This document shows, piece by piece, positions 8,863 through 17,345 of a DNA stretch of 64,000 bases (its first letter is position 1; each line of letters starts with the position of its first letter). Source of the DNA: Rothia amarae. GTDB lineage: Bacteria; Actinomycetota; Actinomycetes; Actinomycetales; Micrococcaceae. The notes under the pieces were generated by a model. The model was not told the DNA's origin. It saw nothing but the letters and a program-made list of their open reading frames with translations, and did not search any database. A program made the translations under genes and the position numbers. The stretch is taken from contig NZ_CP061538.1 of assembly GCF_014705945.2 (NCBI RefSeq), positions 1,736,001-1,800,000 of the forward strand, in the 5' to 3' direction.

Positions 8863-9795
8863 TTAGCGCTTGATAAGTTTTCCGAGGAATACAAAGAACG
8901 CGCTGACAGATGCTGCAAGAGCTGCGAATGAACCCCAGCGGGCTTTGAGGGCTTCAGGGTCAGTTGCATTCTGGGTGAACTGACGACCGTGAGATGCGAA
9001 CTTTACTTTTGCCTCGCCGGGAGCGTTCTGAACATTAGCCTTGGAGCCAGCAACCAGGTTGGTACCTTCGGACTTCACGCTGTTAACCTGTAGGTCTAGG
9101 TCATCGCGAAGAGTCTTGAGGTGTTCACGGCGCTGGTTGGTTCGCTGCTTGAGCTGGTCTTCGTTAGCGGCAGGAGCCTGCCCGCCTTCCTTCTCAGCTT
9201 CTTCCTTTTCAGCAGCCTTCTTGGCTTCCTTCTCTTCCTGCTTTGCCTTCGCCTTTTCTTCCTGTTCACGCTTCAAACGTGAGGAATTCATGGCGGAGCC
9301 ATCTTTGAGAACACCCAAGTCGTAGAGAACACCGAAGATTGCGGATTCGGGCTTGAACGGAAGTTGCTTCTTAATCATGCCGATGCCGATGAGAACAAAA
9401 ATTGCGGTGAGAATCAAGAACACTGCTGCGAGAACGAGTGCTGCGAGCCAGCCGGGCATAATCTCTGCCAGGCCTAGAATAGCTGCGCTCACCAATGCAA
9501 TGAGCATGCAGAGAGCGAAGAAAAGACCAACAGCGGCAACCGCTGCGCCCTTACCTACGCCAATGCCTTTATCTTTGAGTTCAAATTTTGCAATCTGAAT
9601 CTCGTCTTTAATCTGTTTGGGCGCTAGACGACCGATAACCTTAGTGGCATCGATAGAACGGCTTGCGCTTTCCTTGAGATTTGCAAAGGCTGTGCGTACA
9701 CGGGGGCCTTTTGCTGCATCAGTGCGAACACCTTCAACGCGGACGCTTTCTGCGCGTGCGCTGTCGGGGTTGACTGTCACGATTTTCTCGGTCAT
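8863..9795 (-). CDS. Holin superfamily III / DUF3618 fused membrane protein
   Basis: A 310-aa membrane protein joining two actinobacterial domains. Residues about 30-160 are a Holin-X (superfamily III, phage_holin_3_6) domain with two long hydrophobic segments (about 83-108 and 113-140) after the amphipathic ELKDKGIGVGKGA region. Residues about 175-215 are a highly charged Lys/Glu coiled coil. From about 222 comes a DUF3618 motif (RREHLKTLRDDLDLQVN), ending with a third membrane segment (about 288-306). In many actinobacteria these two domains are separate neighbouring genes. Despite the holin name, such chromosomal proteins are not known to lyse cells; the function is unknown. Confidence 0.8.
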   Translation of the reverse strand: MTEKIVTVNPDSARAESVRVEGVRTDAAKGPRVRTAFANLKESASRSIDATKVIGRLAPKQIKDEIQIAKFELKDKGIGVGKGAAVAAVGLFFALCMLIALVSAAILGLAEIMPGWLAALVLAAVFLILTAIFVLIGIGMIKKQLPFKPESAIFGVLYDLGVLKDGSAMNSSRLKREQEEKAKAKQEEKEAKKAAEKEEAEKEGGQAPAANEDQLKQRTNQRREHLKTLRDDLDLQVNSVKSEGTNLVAGSKANVQNAPGEAKVKFASHGRQFTQNATDPEALKARWGSFAALAASVSAFFVFLGKLIKR

Positions 9796-9914
9796 ACCCT
9801 ACCTCTAAACTAAGTTTACTTTGGTTTTAGTGTATCAGCCCTTTAGTTTATACGGTGTAGCGCCTGGTCATTACCTGAAAATAGTTCGTTTCGACAAGTT
9901 TATTGTTTAAAATC

Positions 9915-9946
9915 AAAAACCCACCAGCAAGAACTGGTGGGTTTTT
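9915..9946 (-). terminator. Terminator of tRNA-Asn
   Basis: A perfect 13-bp stem (AAAAACCCACCAG / CTGGTGGGTTTTT) with a 6-nt loop lies directly after the tRNA 3' end. It is symmetric and has T-runs on both strands. Confidence 0.88.
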
Positions 9947-9953
9947 ATAAATG

Positions 9954-10026
9954 CTCCCCCGACTGGACTCGAACCAGTAACCCTTCGATTAACAGTCGAA
10001 TGCTCTGCCAATTGAGCTACGGAGGA
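9954..10026 (-). tRNA. tRNA-Asn (GTT)
   Basis: A 73-nt cloverleaf on the minus strand. The acceptor TCCTCCG pairs with CGGGGGA plus discriminator G. The D-arm is GCTC..GAGC, the anticodon arm TCGAC-TGTTAAT-CGA gives anticodon GTT, and the T-arm is ACTGG-TTCGAGT-CCAGT. The CCA end is not encoded. Confidence 0.93.
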
Positions 10027-10129
10027 ATATTTTGTTAGGGCTTTTGTTCGCCGCAACGAGTAATAACTCTACACAGGTTTATAGAACCGTGCAAATTGAA
10101 CGAGGGTGACCTCCCTCACTTGCACCAGA

Positions 10130-12037
10130 TTAGTCCTGCCCCTCCATGATGCTACGCCGTCGAAGTTCTAATTCCAGGAGGGAGCGCTGGATATCTTGGA
10201 ATTCTTCGGCGTCGGCTGTCGGGTCTAATCTTTGGAGATTCATCAACAGGTTGGATTTTTGGCGATTGATTTGCTGTTCAAAGAGCCTATTTAAGATGTC
10301 GTGCACATAGCGCGCCAGCTGTTCTTCGGTTCGCGCAGGAATCGGTGAGACTGTGAGTTCGGCAAGTAGAGCATGAACCGGTTCGGGGGCCTGCGAACGT
10401 ACGCTGTTAACCCAGTGGGTGCCGGGGGCAGGAACAACCTCTGCAGCTGCACCAATAATGCCCTCAGCAATTCCCGAGTGCATGCGGTAGCGGTATTGAA
10501 CCTTAGCAAGTTCTTGCCACTGGGCATTGGAAAGATAGTGCGGCACCTGGACAACCACTTCGAGAGCTTCCCGTTCCATCCGCGCTACGGGATCGCGCAT
10601 GTCAGGTATCTCAAACGGGTTAGCTTCTTGCTCTGCACGAGCCTGCTCCGCCCGCTCGACGGCATCTTTCGCTTCCTGCTCTGCCTTAGCTTTATCCCGG
10701 TGGCTCTGCTGAGGGTTTTCCTGGGCATAGTTAACGGCGCGTAGAACTTCATCGGTTTCGATGCCCAGCCAGCCCGACACCTCGCGGATATAGGCAGGGC
10801 GAAGCGTACGATCCTTAATCCCAGCAAGGATAGGAGCCACCGCTCTCATACCGCGAATCCGCCCTTCGAGCGTGTTCATGTCGTAGTTTTTGAGGGTAGC
10901 TTTAAGGGCGAACTCAAAGAGCGGACGGCGAGAGGCAATCAGCGAACGCACGGCGCCGTCGCCACGGTTCAGGCGTAAATCGCAGGGATCCATGCCGTCT
11001 TTTGCAACGGCCACAAAGGTTTGAGCAACGAATTTCTGGTCGTCCTGAAAAGCCGAAAGGGCAGCTTTCTGCCCTGCGGCGTCGCCGTCAAAGGTAAAGA
11101 TAATTTCGCCGCCGGTGCCGTCGTCGCTAATGAGTCTGCGGACTACCTTGATATGTCCGCTGCCAAAAGCGGTTCCACAAGTTGCTACAGCTGTATCAAC
11201 ACCTGCAAGGTGCGCAGCCATAACGTCGGTATACCCCTCGACCACCACGATTTGGCGTTTCTTAGCAATATTTCGTTTTGCGAGATCGAGGCCGTACAGC
11301 ACCTGAGATTTCTTATAGAGCTGAGTCTCTGGGGTGTTGAGATATTTTGGGCCTTGGTCGTCCTCAAAAAGTTTGCGAGCGCCAAAGCCGATGGTCTCCC
11401 CTGCGATACCGCGAATGGGCCACATGAGGCGACCGCGGAAACGATCATAAAGCCCTCGATTGCCCCGGGAGAACATGCCGGTGGCCTCGAGCTCTTCCTC
11501 GGTGAAACCTTTAGCGCGCATGTATTTCAGGAGGTTATCCCAGCCGCGCGGGGCATAGCCCACGCCGAACTGCTGAGTTGAACGCGGATCAAATCCTCTC
11601 CCACCCAGAAATTTTTGGGCTTCTTGAGCGGCGGGGGTGTAAAGATTTTTTTGGAAGAATTCGGCGGCTACTTTATGAGCGTCTAACAGGCGCTGGCGGC
11701 GCCCCACTTCTTCCTTACTGATGCCGCTGCCCTGCTCGTAGTGGAGTTCGTAGCTAATGCGGGCGGCCAGCTTCTCTACTGTCTCCGTAAAGGAAGTATG
11801 ATCCATTTGCATAACGAAAGAGATGACGTCACCAGATTCACCACAGCCAAAGCAGTGATAGGTACCCATCTGCGGGCGTACGTGAAAGGAGGGGCTCCGC
11901 TCATCATGAAAAGGGCATAACCCTTTGAACGAACCAATACCTGCAGATTTGAGGGTTACATAACCCTCAACTATTTCGCGGATATCGGTACGGGAACGAA
12001 CCTCATCTATATCTTCACGTCGAATCAAACCAGCCAC
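10130..12037 (-). CDS. dnaG: DNA primase
   Basis: A 635-aa replicative primase that synthesises RNA primers at the fork together with DnaB. The N-terminal CHC2 zinc finger has C41, H44, C62 and C65 (CPFHDERSPS and YHCFGCG). The catalytic core includes RFRGRLMWPIRG and the TOPRIM motifs VVVEGYTDVMAAH and FTFDGDAAGQKAA. The C-terminal region is rich in Ala/Glu/Arg before the helicase-binding domain. The length is normal for actinobacteria. It lies near dgt, as in many actinobacterial genomes. Confidence 0.96.
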   Translation of the reverse strand: MAGLIRREDIDEVRSRTDIREIVEGYVTLKSAGIGSFKGLCPFHDERSPSFHVRPQMGTYHCFGCGESGDVISFVMQMDHTSFTETVEKLAARISYELHYEQGSGISKEEVGRRQRLLDAHKVAAEFFQKNLYTPAAQEAQKFLGGRGFDPRSTQQFGVGYAPRGWDNLLKYMRAKGFTEEELEATGMFSRGNRGLYDRFRGRLMWPIRGIAGETIGFGARKLFEDDQGPKYLNTPETQLYKKSQVLYGLDLAKRNIAKKRQIVVVEGYTDVMAAHLAGVDTAVATCGTAFGSGHIKVVRRLISDDGTGGEIIFTFDGDAAGQKAALSAFQDDQKFVAQTFVAVAKDGMDPCDLRLNRGDGAVRSLIASRRPLFEFALKATLKNYDMNTLEGRIRGMRAVAPILAGIKDRTLRPAYIREVSGWLGIETDEVLRAVNYAQENPQQSHRDKAKAEQEAKDAVERAEQARAEQEANPFEIPDMRDPVARMEREALEVVVQVPHYLSNAQWQELAKVQYRYRMHSGIAEGIIGAAAEVVPAPGTHWVNSVRSQAPEPVHALLAELTVSPIPARTEEQLARYVHDILNRLFEQQINRQKSNLLMNLQRLDPTADAEEFQDIQRSLLELELRRRSIMEGQD

Positions 12038-12106
12038 CTACACATGATAGCCAGCATTGCTTCTGCGCGTGAAGAGAGTCAGCTGAGGGCGTGGGGCTGA
12101 TGTGAC

Positions 12107-12313
12107 CTACAGTTCGTCGTCGTCCTCAAGCGGAGGTTTGGGATTCTTTCGCCCTAGCCCAAAATCAGCCGGGGATAACCCTATGCAGAGCACAATAGCG
12201 AAAGATGCCAGCCCCCACACCCATGACCCAATGAGTGAACCAATCATCAGCCCCACGCAGAGACTTGCGATGGAGACAATAATGATTTGTTTGACCGAAT
12301 TTTTTGATCGCAT
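12107..12313 (-). CDS. Small two-helix membrane protein
   Basis: A 68-aa protein (MRSKNSVKQIIIVSIASLCV...) with two hydrophobic helices (about 8-30 and 33-50) and a charged tail ending EDDDEL. The ATG at 12313 has AGAAAGGA in front and lies 11 bases after the dgt stop, so it is probably translated in a dgt-dnaG operon. No family was recognised. A small membrane protein here is common in Micrococcaceae, but its function is unknown. Confidence 0.6.
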   Translation of the reverse strand: MRSKNSVKQIIIVSIASLCVGLMIGSLIGSWVWGLASFAIVLCIGLSPADFGLGRKNPKPPLEDDDEL

Positions 12314-12324
12314 GGGGTTCCTTT

Positions 12325-13680
12325 CTACCACAGTGGTTTATCGCCCAGAACCCAGTGGTTACCGGTAATACGGCGGTATAGCGCCACGGCAGAACGATCG
12401 GTGAGGGATGCCACCTGATCGACTACTAAACGCAGTTTAGCTGTGTCATCATTTTGACCCAATTCGCGCATATCCGCGCGAAAGACCGAATCCATATAGT
12501 CGGGGTTTTCCAGCAGAGCTTCTACCAGTACCCCCAGGATTTCTTGCTGATTTTCATAGTGAGGTTGAGCGTCGCGTACCGTCATAACGAAGGTGGTGGC
12601 GATGCCCTTCATCAGAGCAATTTCGTGTTCGGTTTCTTCAGGCACAATGAGTTGCGCGGAGTAGCGGGTGAGAGGTCTATCGACTCCGTACTGTTGCCGG
12701 GTGGCTTCCATCGACGTCGCAGCGAAACGACCAATCAGTTTTGAGGTGAGCGCTTTGAACGCTGCCATCGACGCCCGGGTACCGCTCATATAGGGAACCC
12801 ACCGTTCCAAAGACTCCAGACGCATCAGGGCGGCATCTAATCTTTCATCCTCCACCGCGGGTAGATACCACTGCCTGGTTTTCTCAAACAGTCTCTGCCG
12901 GTTAGCAGTATCTTTGAGAACTTCTAGCTGAACGTGACCGCCAAAAACAGCATCTTCAACATCGTGGACCGAATAGGAAATATCATCCGCCAAATCCATG
13001 ACCATAGCTTCCATGCATTTTTGCTGCGGTGCCACACCGGCTTCGCGAGCACCGCGTCTGAACCAGTCGAAAACGGGCATATCATCGGCATAGACCCCGA
13101 ATTTACGGTTGGGCCTGCCGTCAGCTCTCTCGGGAGCGTCTTCAATACGCCACGGATATTTGCAGGTGGCATCGAGTGTGGCACGGGTGAGATTGAGCCC
13201 TGCCGAACCGCCATCGTGGCGAATCACTTTAGGTTCGAGTCGAGCCAACAGGCGCAAGGTCTGTGCATTACCTTCAAATCCCCCGGCCTCTCGCGCGAGA
13301 TTATTCAGTGCGGTTTCTCCATTATGCCCAAAAGGCGGGTGACCCAAATCGTGGGACAGGCAGGCAGTATCGACGACGTCGGGGTCGCACCCCAGCATGC
13401 GCCCTACCTCGCGGCCGATTTGAGCAACCTCAAGCGAGTGAGTCAGTCGGGTGCGCACAAAATCATCCGTATCAGGGTCCATCACCTGCGTCTTCGCACC
13501 CAAGCGGCGTAATGCACTGGAATGAAGAACCCGCGCACGGTCGCGTTCAAAAGCCGAGCGATAAATATTGCGATGGTGTTCGGGAACCCATCTCGCGGCA
13601 TCCTGATCCGAATAGCCGGGAGTATTGGCTACTTCTTCGCCCAGCACCATGCCGTCTTGAGGGTCAATGATTTTGCTCAT
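12325..13680 (-). CDS. dgt: dNTP triphosphohydrolase (dGTPase-like)
   Basis: A 451-aa HD-domain enzyme that hydrolyses deoxynucleoside triphosphates to the nucleoside and tripolyphosphate. The metal-binding HD motifs are visible: RLTHSLEVAQIGREVG, CLSHDLGHPPFGHNGE and the later MDLADDISYSVHDVED. The length fits the deoxyguanosinetriphosphate triphosphohydrolase-like group of actinobacteria. It sits directly upstream of the small membrane protein and dnaG on the same strand. This places dNTP-pool control beside primase. Confidence 0.93.
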   Translation of the reverse strand: MSKIIDPQDGMVLGEEVANTPGYSDQDAARWVPEHHRNIYRSAFERDRARVLHSSALRRLGAKTQVMDPDTDDFVRTRLTHSLEVAQIGREVGRMLGCDPDVVDTACLSHDLGHPPFGHNGETALNNLAREAGGFEGNAQTLRLLARLEPKVIRHDGGSAGLNLTRATLDATCKYPWRIEDAPERADGRPNRKFGVYADDMPVFDWFRRGAREAGVAPQQKCMEAMVMDLADDISYSVHDVEDAVFGGHVQLEVLKDTANRQRLFEKTRQWYLPAVEDERLDAALMRLESLERWVPYMSGTRASMAAFKALTSKLIGRFAATSMEATRQQYGVDRPLTRYSAQLIVPEETEHEIALMKGIATTFVMTVRDAQPHYENQQEILGVLVEALLENPDYMDSVFRADMRELGQNDDTAKLRLVVDQVASLTDRSAVALYRRITGNHWVLGDKPLW

Positions 13681-13706
13681 GCTTTTATTCTACGGGGCAT
13701 GACAAT

Positions 13707-13733
13707 GGGCGCCTGCTTAGTCAGCAGGCGCCC
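13707..13733 (-). terminator. Terminator of dusB
   Basis: An 11-bp GC-rich perfect stem (GGGCGCCTGCT / AGCAGGCGCCC) with a short loop lies between the dusB stop and dgt. There is little U-tract. Confidence 0.7.
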
Positions 13734-13747
13734 TTGAAAGAGAAGTT

Positions 13748-14935
13748 TTAGCCGCCCGATACGTCTAGTTCCGCATCCACCAGACCGAGCCGCTCGGCAT
13801 CACCCAGAATTCGCGAATCGAGCCATCCGTTGGGCAGATGGGGTTTCTTGGGATTACCTGCACGTCCTCGCGGGCCTTCAACCGCTTCCCCGGGGTAGCC
13901 GATTGAGTGATCGAGCTCGGAGAGATACTCACGAAAAGTTGCCAAATCGGGCACAGTTGCCATTTTCTGGCGCAGCTGGCCACCCACCGGGTAGCCGTGG
14001 AAGTACCACGCAACATGCTTGCGGATCTCGCGTAACCCCTTGAGCTCATCGCCAAAGGTTTCCACCAACAGTTCAGCATGGCGGTAAATCATGTCGGCTA
14101 CTTCACTCACACCGGGCTTGAAGCGAGCTTCCGAGCCTTCAAATGCATTCTGCAAATCACCAAAGAGCCAGGGGCGACCTTGACAGCCTCGTCCGACGAC
14201 TACTCCGTCGATGCCAGTCTGCTCGACCATGGCAATCGCGTCTTCGGCACTAAAAATATCACCGTTACCCAGCACGGGCACATCGGGAATAGCTTCGCGC
14301 AAATCGGCGATAGCGTCCCAATCAGCCTGACCCGAGTAGTGCTGTTCCATGGTTCGACCGTGCAAAGCGATGGCAGCTACACCTGCATCGCGGGCAATCT
14401 TTGCTGAATCCAAGAACGTTAGATGGTTATCGTCGATGCCTTTACGCATTTTGACGGTGACCGGAATATCATTGCGTGCTGCCTCTTTCACCGCATTCTG
14501 CACGATGGCGGTGAACAAATCGGTCTTCCAGGGAAGAGCCGATCCGCCACCTAACTTGGTGACTTTAGGTACAGGGCAACCAAAGTTGAGGTCGATATGG
14601 TCGGCGCGGTCTTCTTCTACCACCATGCGCACGGCTTTACCCACGTTGACGGCGTCTACACCGTAAATCTGAATGGAGCGAATCTTCTCGTCATCGTCGT
14701 GCTCAATGATACGCAGTGACTCAGGACGGCGCTCCACCAGCGAACGCGCGGTCACCATCTCTGTAACATACAGTCCGCCGCCGTATTCGCGGCAGAGACG
14801 GCGAAAAGCCTTATTGGTTACGCCAGCCATGGGCGCAAGAATAACAGGCGTTTCTACCGTATGCTTGCCCAGTCGCAACGGGGGTAACTGAAGTTTCTTC
14901 GTCTTAGTTTGAGGGGTTTCACTTGTTTGAGTCAC
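13748..14935 (-). CDS. dusB: tRNA-dihydrouridine synthase
   Basis: An FMN enzyme of about 395 aa that reduces uridines in the tRNA D-loop. It shows VILAPMAGVTNKAFRRLC at the start of the barrel, the catalytic-cysteine motif NFGCPVPKVTKLGGGSAL, the phosphate-binding segment VLGNGDIFSAEDA, and a C-terminal helical tRNA-recognition domain. The GTG at 14935 (VTQTSETPQTK) is favoured because family members begin just before LQLPPLRLG. The frame stays open for 29 more codons upstream and would add a Cys-rich extension with no ribosome binding site. The gene is divergent from the HTH operon. Confidence 0.9.
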   Translation of the reverse strand: MTQTSETPQTKTKKLQLPPLRLGKHTVETPVILAPMAGVTNKAFRRLCREYGGGLYVTEMVTARSLVERRPESLRIIEHDDDEKIRSIQIYGVDAVNVGKAVRMVVEEDRADHIDLNFGCPVPKVTKLGGGSALPWKTDLFTAIVQNAVKEAARNDIPVTVKMRKGIDDNHLTFLDSAKIARDAGVAAIALHGRTMEQHYSGQADWDAIADLREAIPDVPVLGNGDIFSAEDAIAMVEQTGIDGVVVGRGCQGRPWLFGDLQNAFEGSEARFKPGVSEVADMIYRHAELLVETFGDELKGLREIRKHVAWYFHGYPVGGQLRQKMATVPDLATFREYLSELDHSIGYPGEAVEGPRGRAGNPKKPHLPNGWLDSRILGDAERLGLVDAELDVSGG

Positions 14936-15052
14936 CCTGCAATTCTTGCATAATCCGCACTGTCCGGCAGGTAGGGGTGGGTCACAGCAACAATTACGCC
15001 AAAAGTAAAGTTTCATTGACAAATCACATATGCCATGAAAAGATGTGAAATA

Positions 15053-15066
15053 TCAAGAATTCTTGA
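15053..15066. promoter_or_regulatory. 14-bp palindrome, candidate operator
   Basis: TCAAGAATTCTTGA is a perfect palindrome 35 bp before the HTH gene. It lies between two TTGACA hexamers (about 15016 and 15063) in the dusB / HTH-operon divergent region. The adjacent HTH protein is a natural candidate to bind it, but this is an inference from position alone. Confidence 0.4.
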
Positions 15067-15100
15067 CACGTCACAAATAAATAGCCCTTGATGAGAACCA

Positions 15101-15646
15101 ATGAAGAAAAACCCTTCAGAACTAGACAGTATTACAAACGCCCACCAACAGGTCTTAGATGCATCTGCTCAACTAGAGGAGGCGGTGAGACGAGCTCGCC
15201 AATCGGGCGTCACCTGGCAACAAATCGGCGATGCGATGGGGGTTTCCAAGCAAGCTGCCTCTCAAAGGTTTCAGCAGGCTTCTCTCAAACTTACGGACAA
15301 ATCGCTGGATTCAATCACAAAAGAAATCGAGCAAATTACCGACTCATTTTTTACCGCGTTAGACCGTGAGGATATTTCAACACTGCATTCTTTGATGACT
15401 TATATGACAGCCCGGCAGCTTTCCCAACGAAAGATTCTCAGCATCTGGCATCAAACAAAGGAGGCATGCGGAGATTTTATAGAAATCAGCAATTCGCGGA
15501 TTGAGCACAACGGGACAACTTTTGTATATACCTATCGGCTTCGCCACCAATGGGGCGAACCAGTAGGCCAGATACTTTTCAACATGCGCCAACAAATTAC
15601 AGGATGGGTGATTTTCCTTGACGACTCAGCAGAACTCCCCTGGTAA
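15101..15646 (+). CDS. HTH protein with C-terminal alpha/beta domain
   Basis: A 181-aa protein with no recognised name. Residues about 35-60 (SGVTWQQIGDAMGVSKQAAS) form a clear helix-turn-helix of the sigma-region-4 or Arg-Ser recombinase type, often found in small actinobacterial regulators. Residues about 70-175 look like a mixed alpha/beta domain that could be NTF2-like. The next gene starts inside its last ten codons, so the two are translationally coupled. It could be a regulator of this three-gene operon. Confidence 0.6.
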   Translation: MKKNPSELDSITNAHQQVLDASAQLEEAVRRARQSGVTWQQIGDAMGVSKQAASQRFQQASLKLTDKSLDSITKEIEQITDSFFTALDREDISTLHSLMTYMTARQLSQRKILSIWHQTKEACGDFIEISNSRIEHNGTTFVYTYRLRHQWGEPVGQILFNMRQQITGWVIFLDDSAELPW

Positions 15647-15992
15647 TACCCACAAATCCTCCGAGAAATACTGGACCATCGCCGTATGGGTTGTATACGG
15701 ACTGGTGCTCTCACTCTTTTCAGAACACTGGCTCATAGGAGTAATAGGTGCCCTCTGTTTCGCAGTGGCCAGTTTTTTCGTACTTTATGATTTTCGCTCA
15801 GGTTCTCAACGAATCCAGTGGAAACCATGGCTAGTTACCTACGCAGGTTCCTTGGGAATTAGTATGGGAACTCTTTTATTTGATAGTGGTTCGCAGTGCA
15901 TTATCTGGTCAATAGTCTTTTTAATCATGCTTCGAGCCCTTTATTCTGAAAGCGACAGCCAGAAGAACCGCAAAGCAAAGGACGTGATTTAA
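15618..15992 (+). CDS. Four-helix membrane protein, unknown
   Basis: A 124-aa protein starting at TTG 15618, overlapping the HTH gene by 29 bp. It has four hydrophobic segments (about 21-36, 41-58, 69-87 and 91-105) and a charged C-terminus. No family was recognised. The tight overlap with the HTH gene and the 3-bp gap to the alkyltransferase-like gene indicate one operon. Confidence 0.55.
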   Translation: MTTQQNSPGNTHKSSEKYWTIAVWVVYGLVLSLFSEHWLIGVIGALCFAVASFFVLYDFRSGSQRIQWKPWLVTYAGSLGISMGTLLFDSGSQCIIWSIVFLIMLRALYSESDSQKNRKAKDVI

Positions 15993-15995
15993 CCG

Positions 15996-16328
15996 ATGGA
16001 CGATCTTCGCATTGAAAAGGTTCTGCGCGCAGCAGAATGTATACCTGCCGGCAAAATGGCTACCTATGGGGATCTTGGCAAAATTACTGGCGAATCACCG
16101 CGCGTCGTCGGAAACCTCATGGCAAAGTGGGGAACCAACGTACCCTGGTGGCGCGTCTGCAATGCCCAAGGCAAAATCGCCGGGCATTTCAACCAGGCTC
16201 TCCCCCACTGGCAAGAAGAAAATATAACCCGCAATGATAAACACACCGGGATTAAACTAGCGGCGCACCGCGCAGACTATGCTGAGCTGGTGCGCCATTG
16301 GGAAACAGCTACTCAAAACTTAGAGTAA
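15996..16328 (+). CDS. Alkyltransferase-like (ATL) DNA-binding protein
   Basis: A 110-aa homologue of the O6-alkylguanine methyltransferase DNA-binding domain. The active-site PCHRV of the enzyme is here PWWRV (residues 50-54), so the acceptor cysteine is replaced by tryptophan, the hallmark of ATL proteins such as E. coli YbaZ or yeast Atl1. The arginine finger (SPRVVG, R36) and the tyrosine in ATYGDLG are kept. ATL proteins flip alkylated guanines and hand them to nucleotide excision repair. The gene is last in an operon with an HTH protein and a membrane protein. Confidence 0.88.
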   Translation: MDDLRIEKVLRAAECIPAGKMATYGDLGKITGESPRVVGNLMAKWGTNVPWWRVCNAQGKIAGHFNQALPHWQEENITRNDKHTGIKLAAHRADYAELVRHWETATQNLE

Positions 16329-16334
16329 AACCGC

Positions 16335-17219
16335 TTACGGGGTGGGACGACCGCCGGTTAGACCAAGGGTCTCACCGGATACATACGAAGCTTCATCCGA
16401 CGCCAGGAACACGTAAGCGCCCGCAATCTCAACAGGCTGACCTGCGCGACCCACGGGAGTGTCCTGACCGAACTGAGTGAGCTTCTCCGTCGGCTGACCG
16501 TGGCTAGGCTGCAATGGAGTCCAGAATGGTCCGGGTGCAACAGCGTTCACACGTATGCCTTTAGGCGTCAAGTCCTGAGCTAGCCCCTTAGAGAAGTTGT
16601 TCATTGCAGCCTTGGTGAGCGCGTAGTCCAGCAAAGTCTCCGAAGGCTCATATGCCTGAATCGAAGAAGTGAAAATGATTGAAGAGCCAGGCTTCATATG
16701 CGTTACTGCAGCTTTGGTCACGCGGAATGAAGAGTAGATATTAGACTTCATGGTCTTGTCGAAGTCCTCGTCTGAGATTTCCTCAATCCCGTCATGCCAA
16801 ATCTGACGGCTAGCGTTGTTGACCAAAATGTCCAAGCCACCAAAGGCTTTAACAGTTTCTTCAACGATTTTCTTGCACTGTTCCAAATCCATGAGATCGC
16901 CGGGAAGAGCGAGAGCTTTCTGACCAGCGTCCTCAATAGCTTTGATGACGCGATCGGCGTCAGGCTGCTCCTCAGGCAGGTAGGATATCGCCACATCTGC
17001 GCCTTCACGTGCATAAGCGATAGCAACCGCCGCGCCGAGACCAGAATCGCCACCGGTAATAAGCGCCTTACGACCCTTCAACCGACCGTTGCCTTTGTAG
17101 CTTTCTTCGCCGATATCTGCCAGAGGAGTCATCTCGATATCTAGACCGGGATTAGGCTGGCTCTGCTCGGGGGGAGAAATAACGGGAAATTTCTTGCGGG
17201 GATCAATGAGCTCTGACAT
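16335..17219 (-). CDS. Short-chain dehydrogenase, general-stress type
   Basis: A 294-aa NAD(P)-dependent SDR. It has the dinucleotide motif TGGDSGLG (about 52-59), NNAS, the catalytic Ser in FTSSIQAY and the YxxxK pair in YALTKAAMN. The proline-rich N-terminal extension (PRKKFPVISPPEQSQPNPG) is typical of the YdaD/YhdF general-stress-protein-39 subgroup. The substrate is unknown in this group. Its neighbour, a PRC-barrel/DUF2382 gene on the same strand, is also a stress-type gene. Confidence 0.87.
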   Translation of the reverse strand: MSELIDPRKKFPVISPPEQSQPNPGLDIEMTPLADIGEESYKGNGRLKGRKALITGGDSGLGAAVAIAYAREGADVAISYLPEEQPDADRVIKAIEDAGQKALALPGDLMDLEQCKKIVEETVKAFGGLDILVNNASRQIWHDGIEEISDEDFDKTMKSNIYSSFRVTKAAVTHMKPGSSIIFTSSIQAYEPSETLLDYALTKAAMNNFSKGLAQDLTPKGIRVNAVAPGPFWTPLQPSHGQPTEKLTQFGQDTPVGRAGQPVEIAGAYVFLASDEASYVSGETLGLTGGRPTP

Positions 17220-17271
17220 GGGAGTATCCTCCGAACTTTAAAAGTTTATATTTGAAAAGTATTTCTTATAC

Positions 17272-17306
17272 AAAGAGTCTCCCACTCGAATGAATGGGAG
17301 ACTCTT
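17272..17306 (-). terminator. Terminator of the SDR gene
   Basis: A perfect 13-bp stem (AAAGAGTCTCCCA / TGGGAGACTCTTT) with a 9-nt loop lies between the PRC-barrel gene (ends 17346) and the SDR start. On the minus strand it follows the PRC-barrel gene and is its terminator, insulating it from the SDR gene. Confidence 0.7.
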
Positions 17307-17345
17307 TTAATGCTTAGCTAATAAGTTTGCCTGAGGCAATCAAAA

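Noticed and set aside
12934-13512. A 192-aa plus-strand frame opposite dgt
   Set aside because: The minus strand encodes the HD-domain enzyme with its catalytic motifs; the plus frame has no features.
14936-15022. Cys-rich N-terminal extension of DusB (CCCDPP..CGLCKNC)
   Set aside because: No ribosome binding site supports the TTG or ATG at its start, family members begin later, and the stretch overlaps the divergent promoter area.
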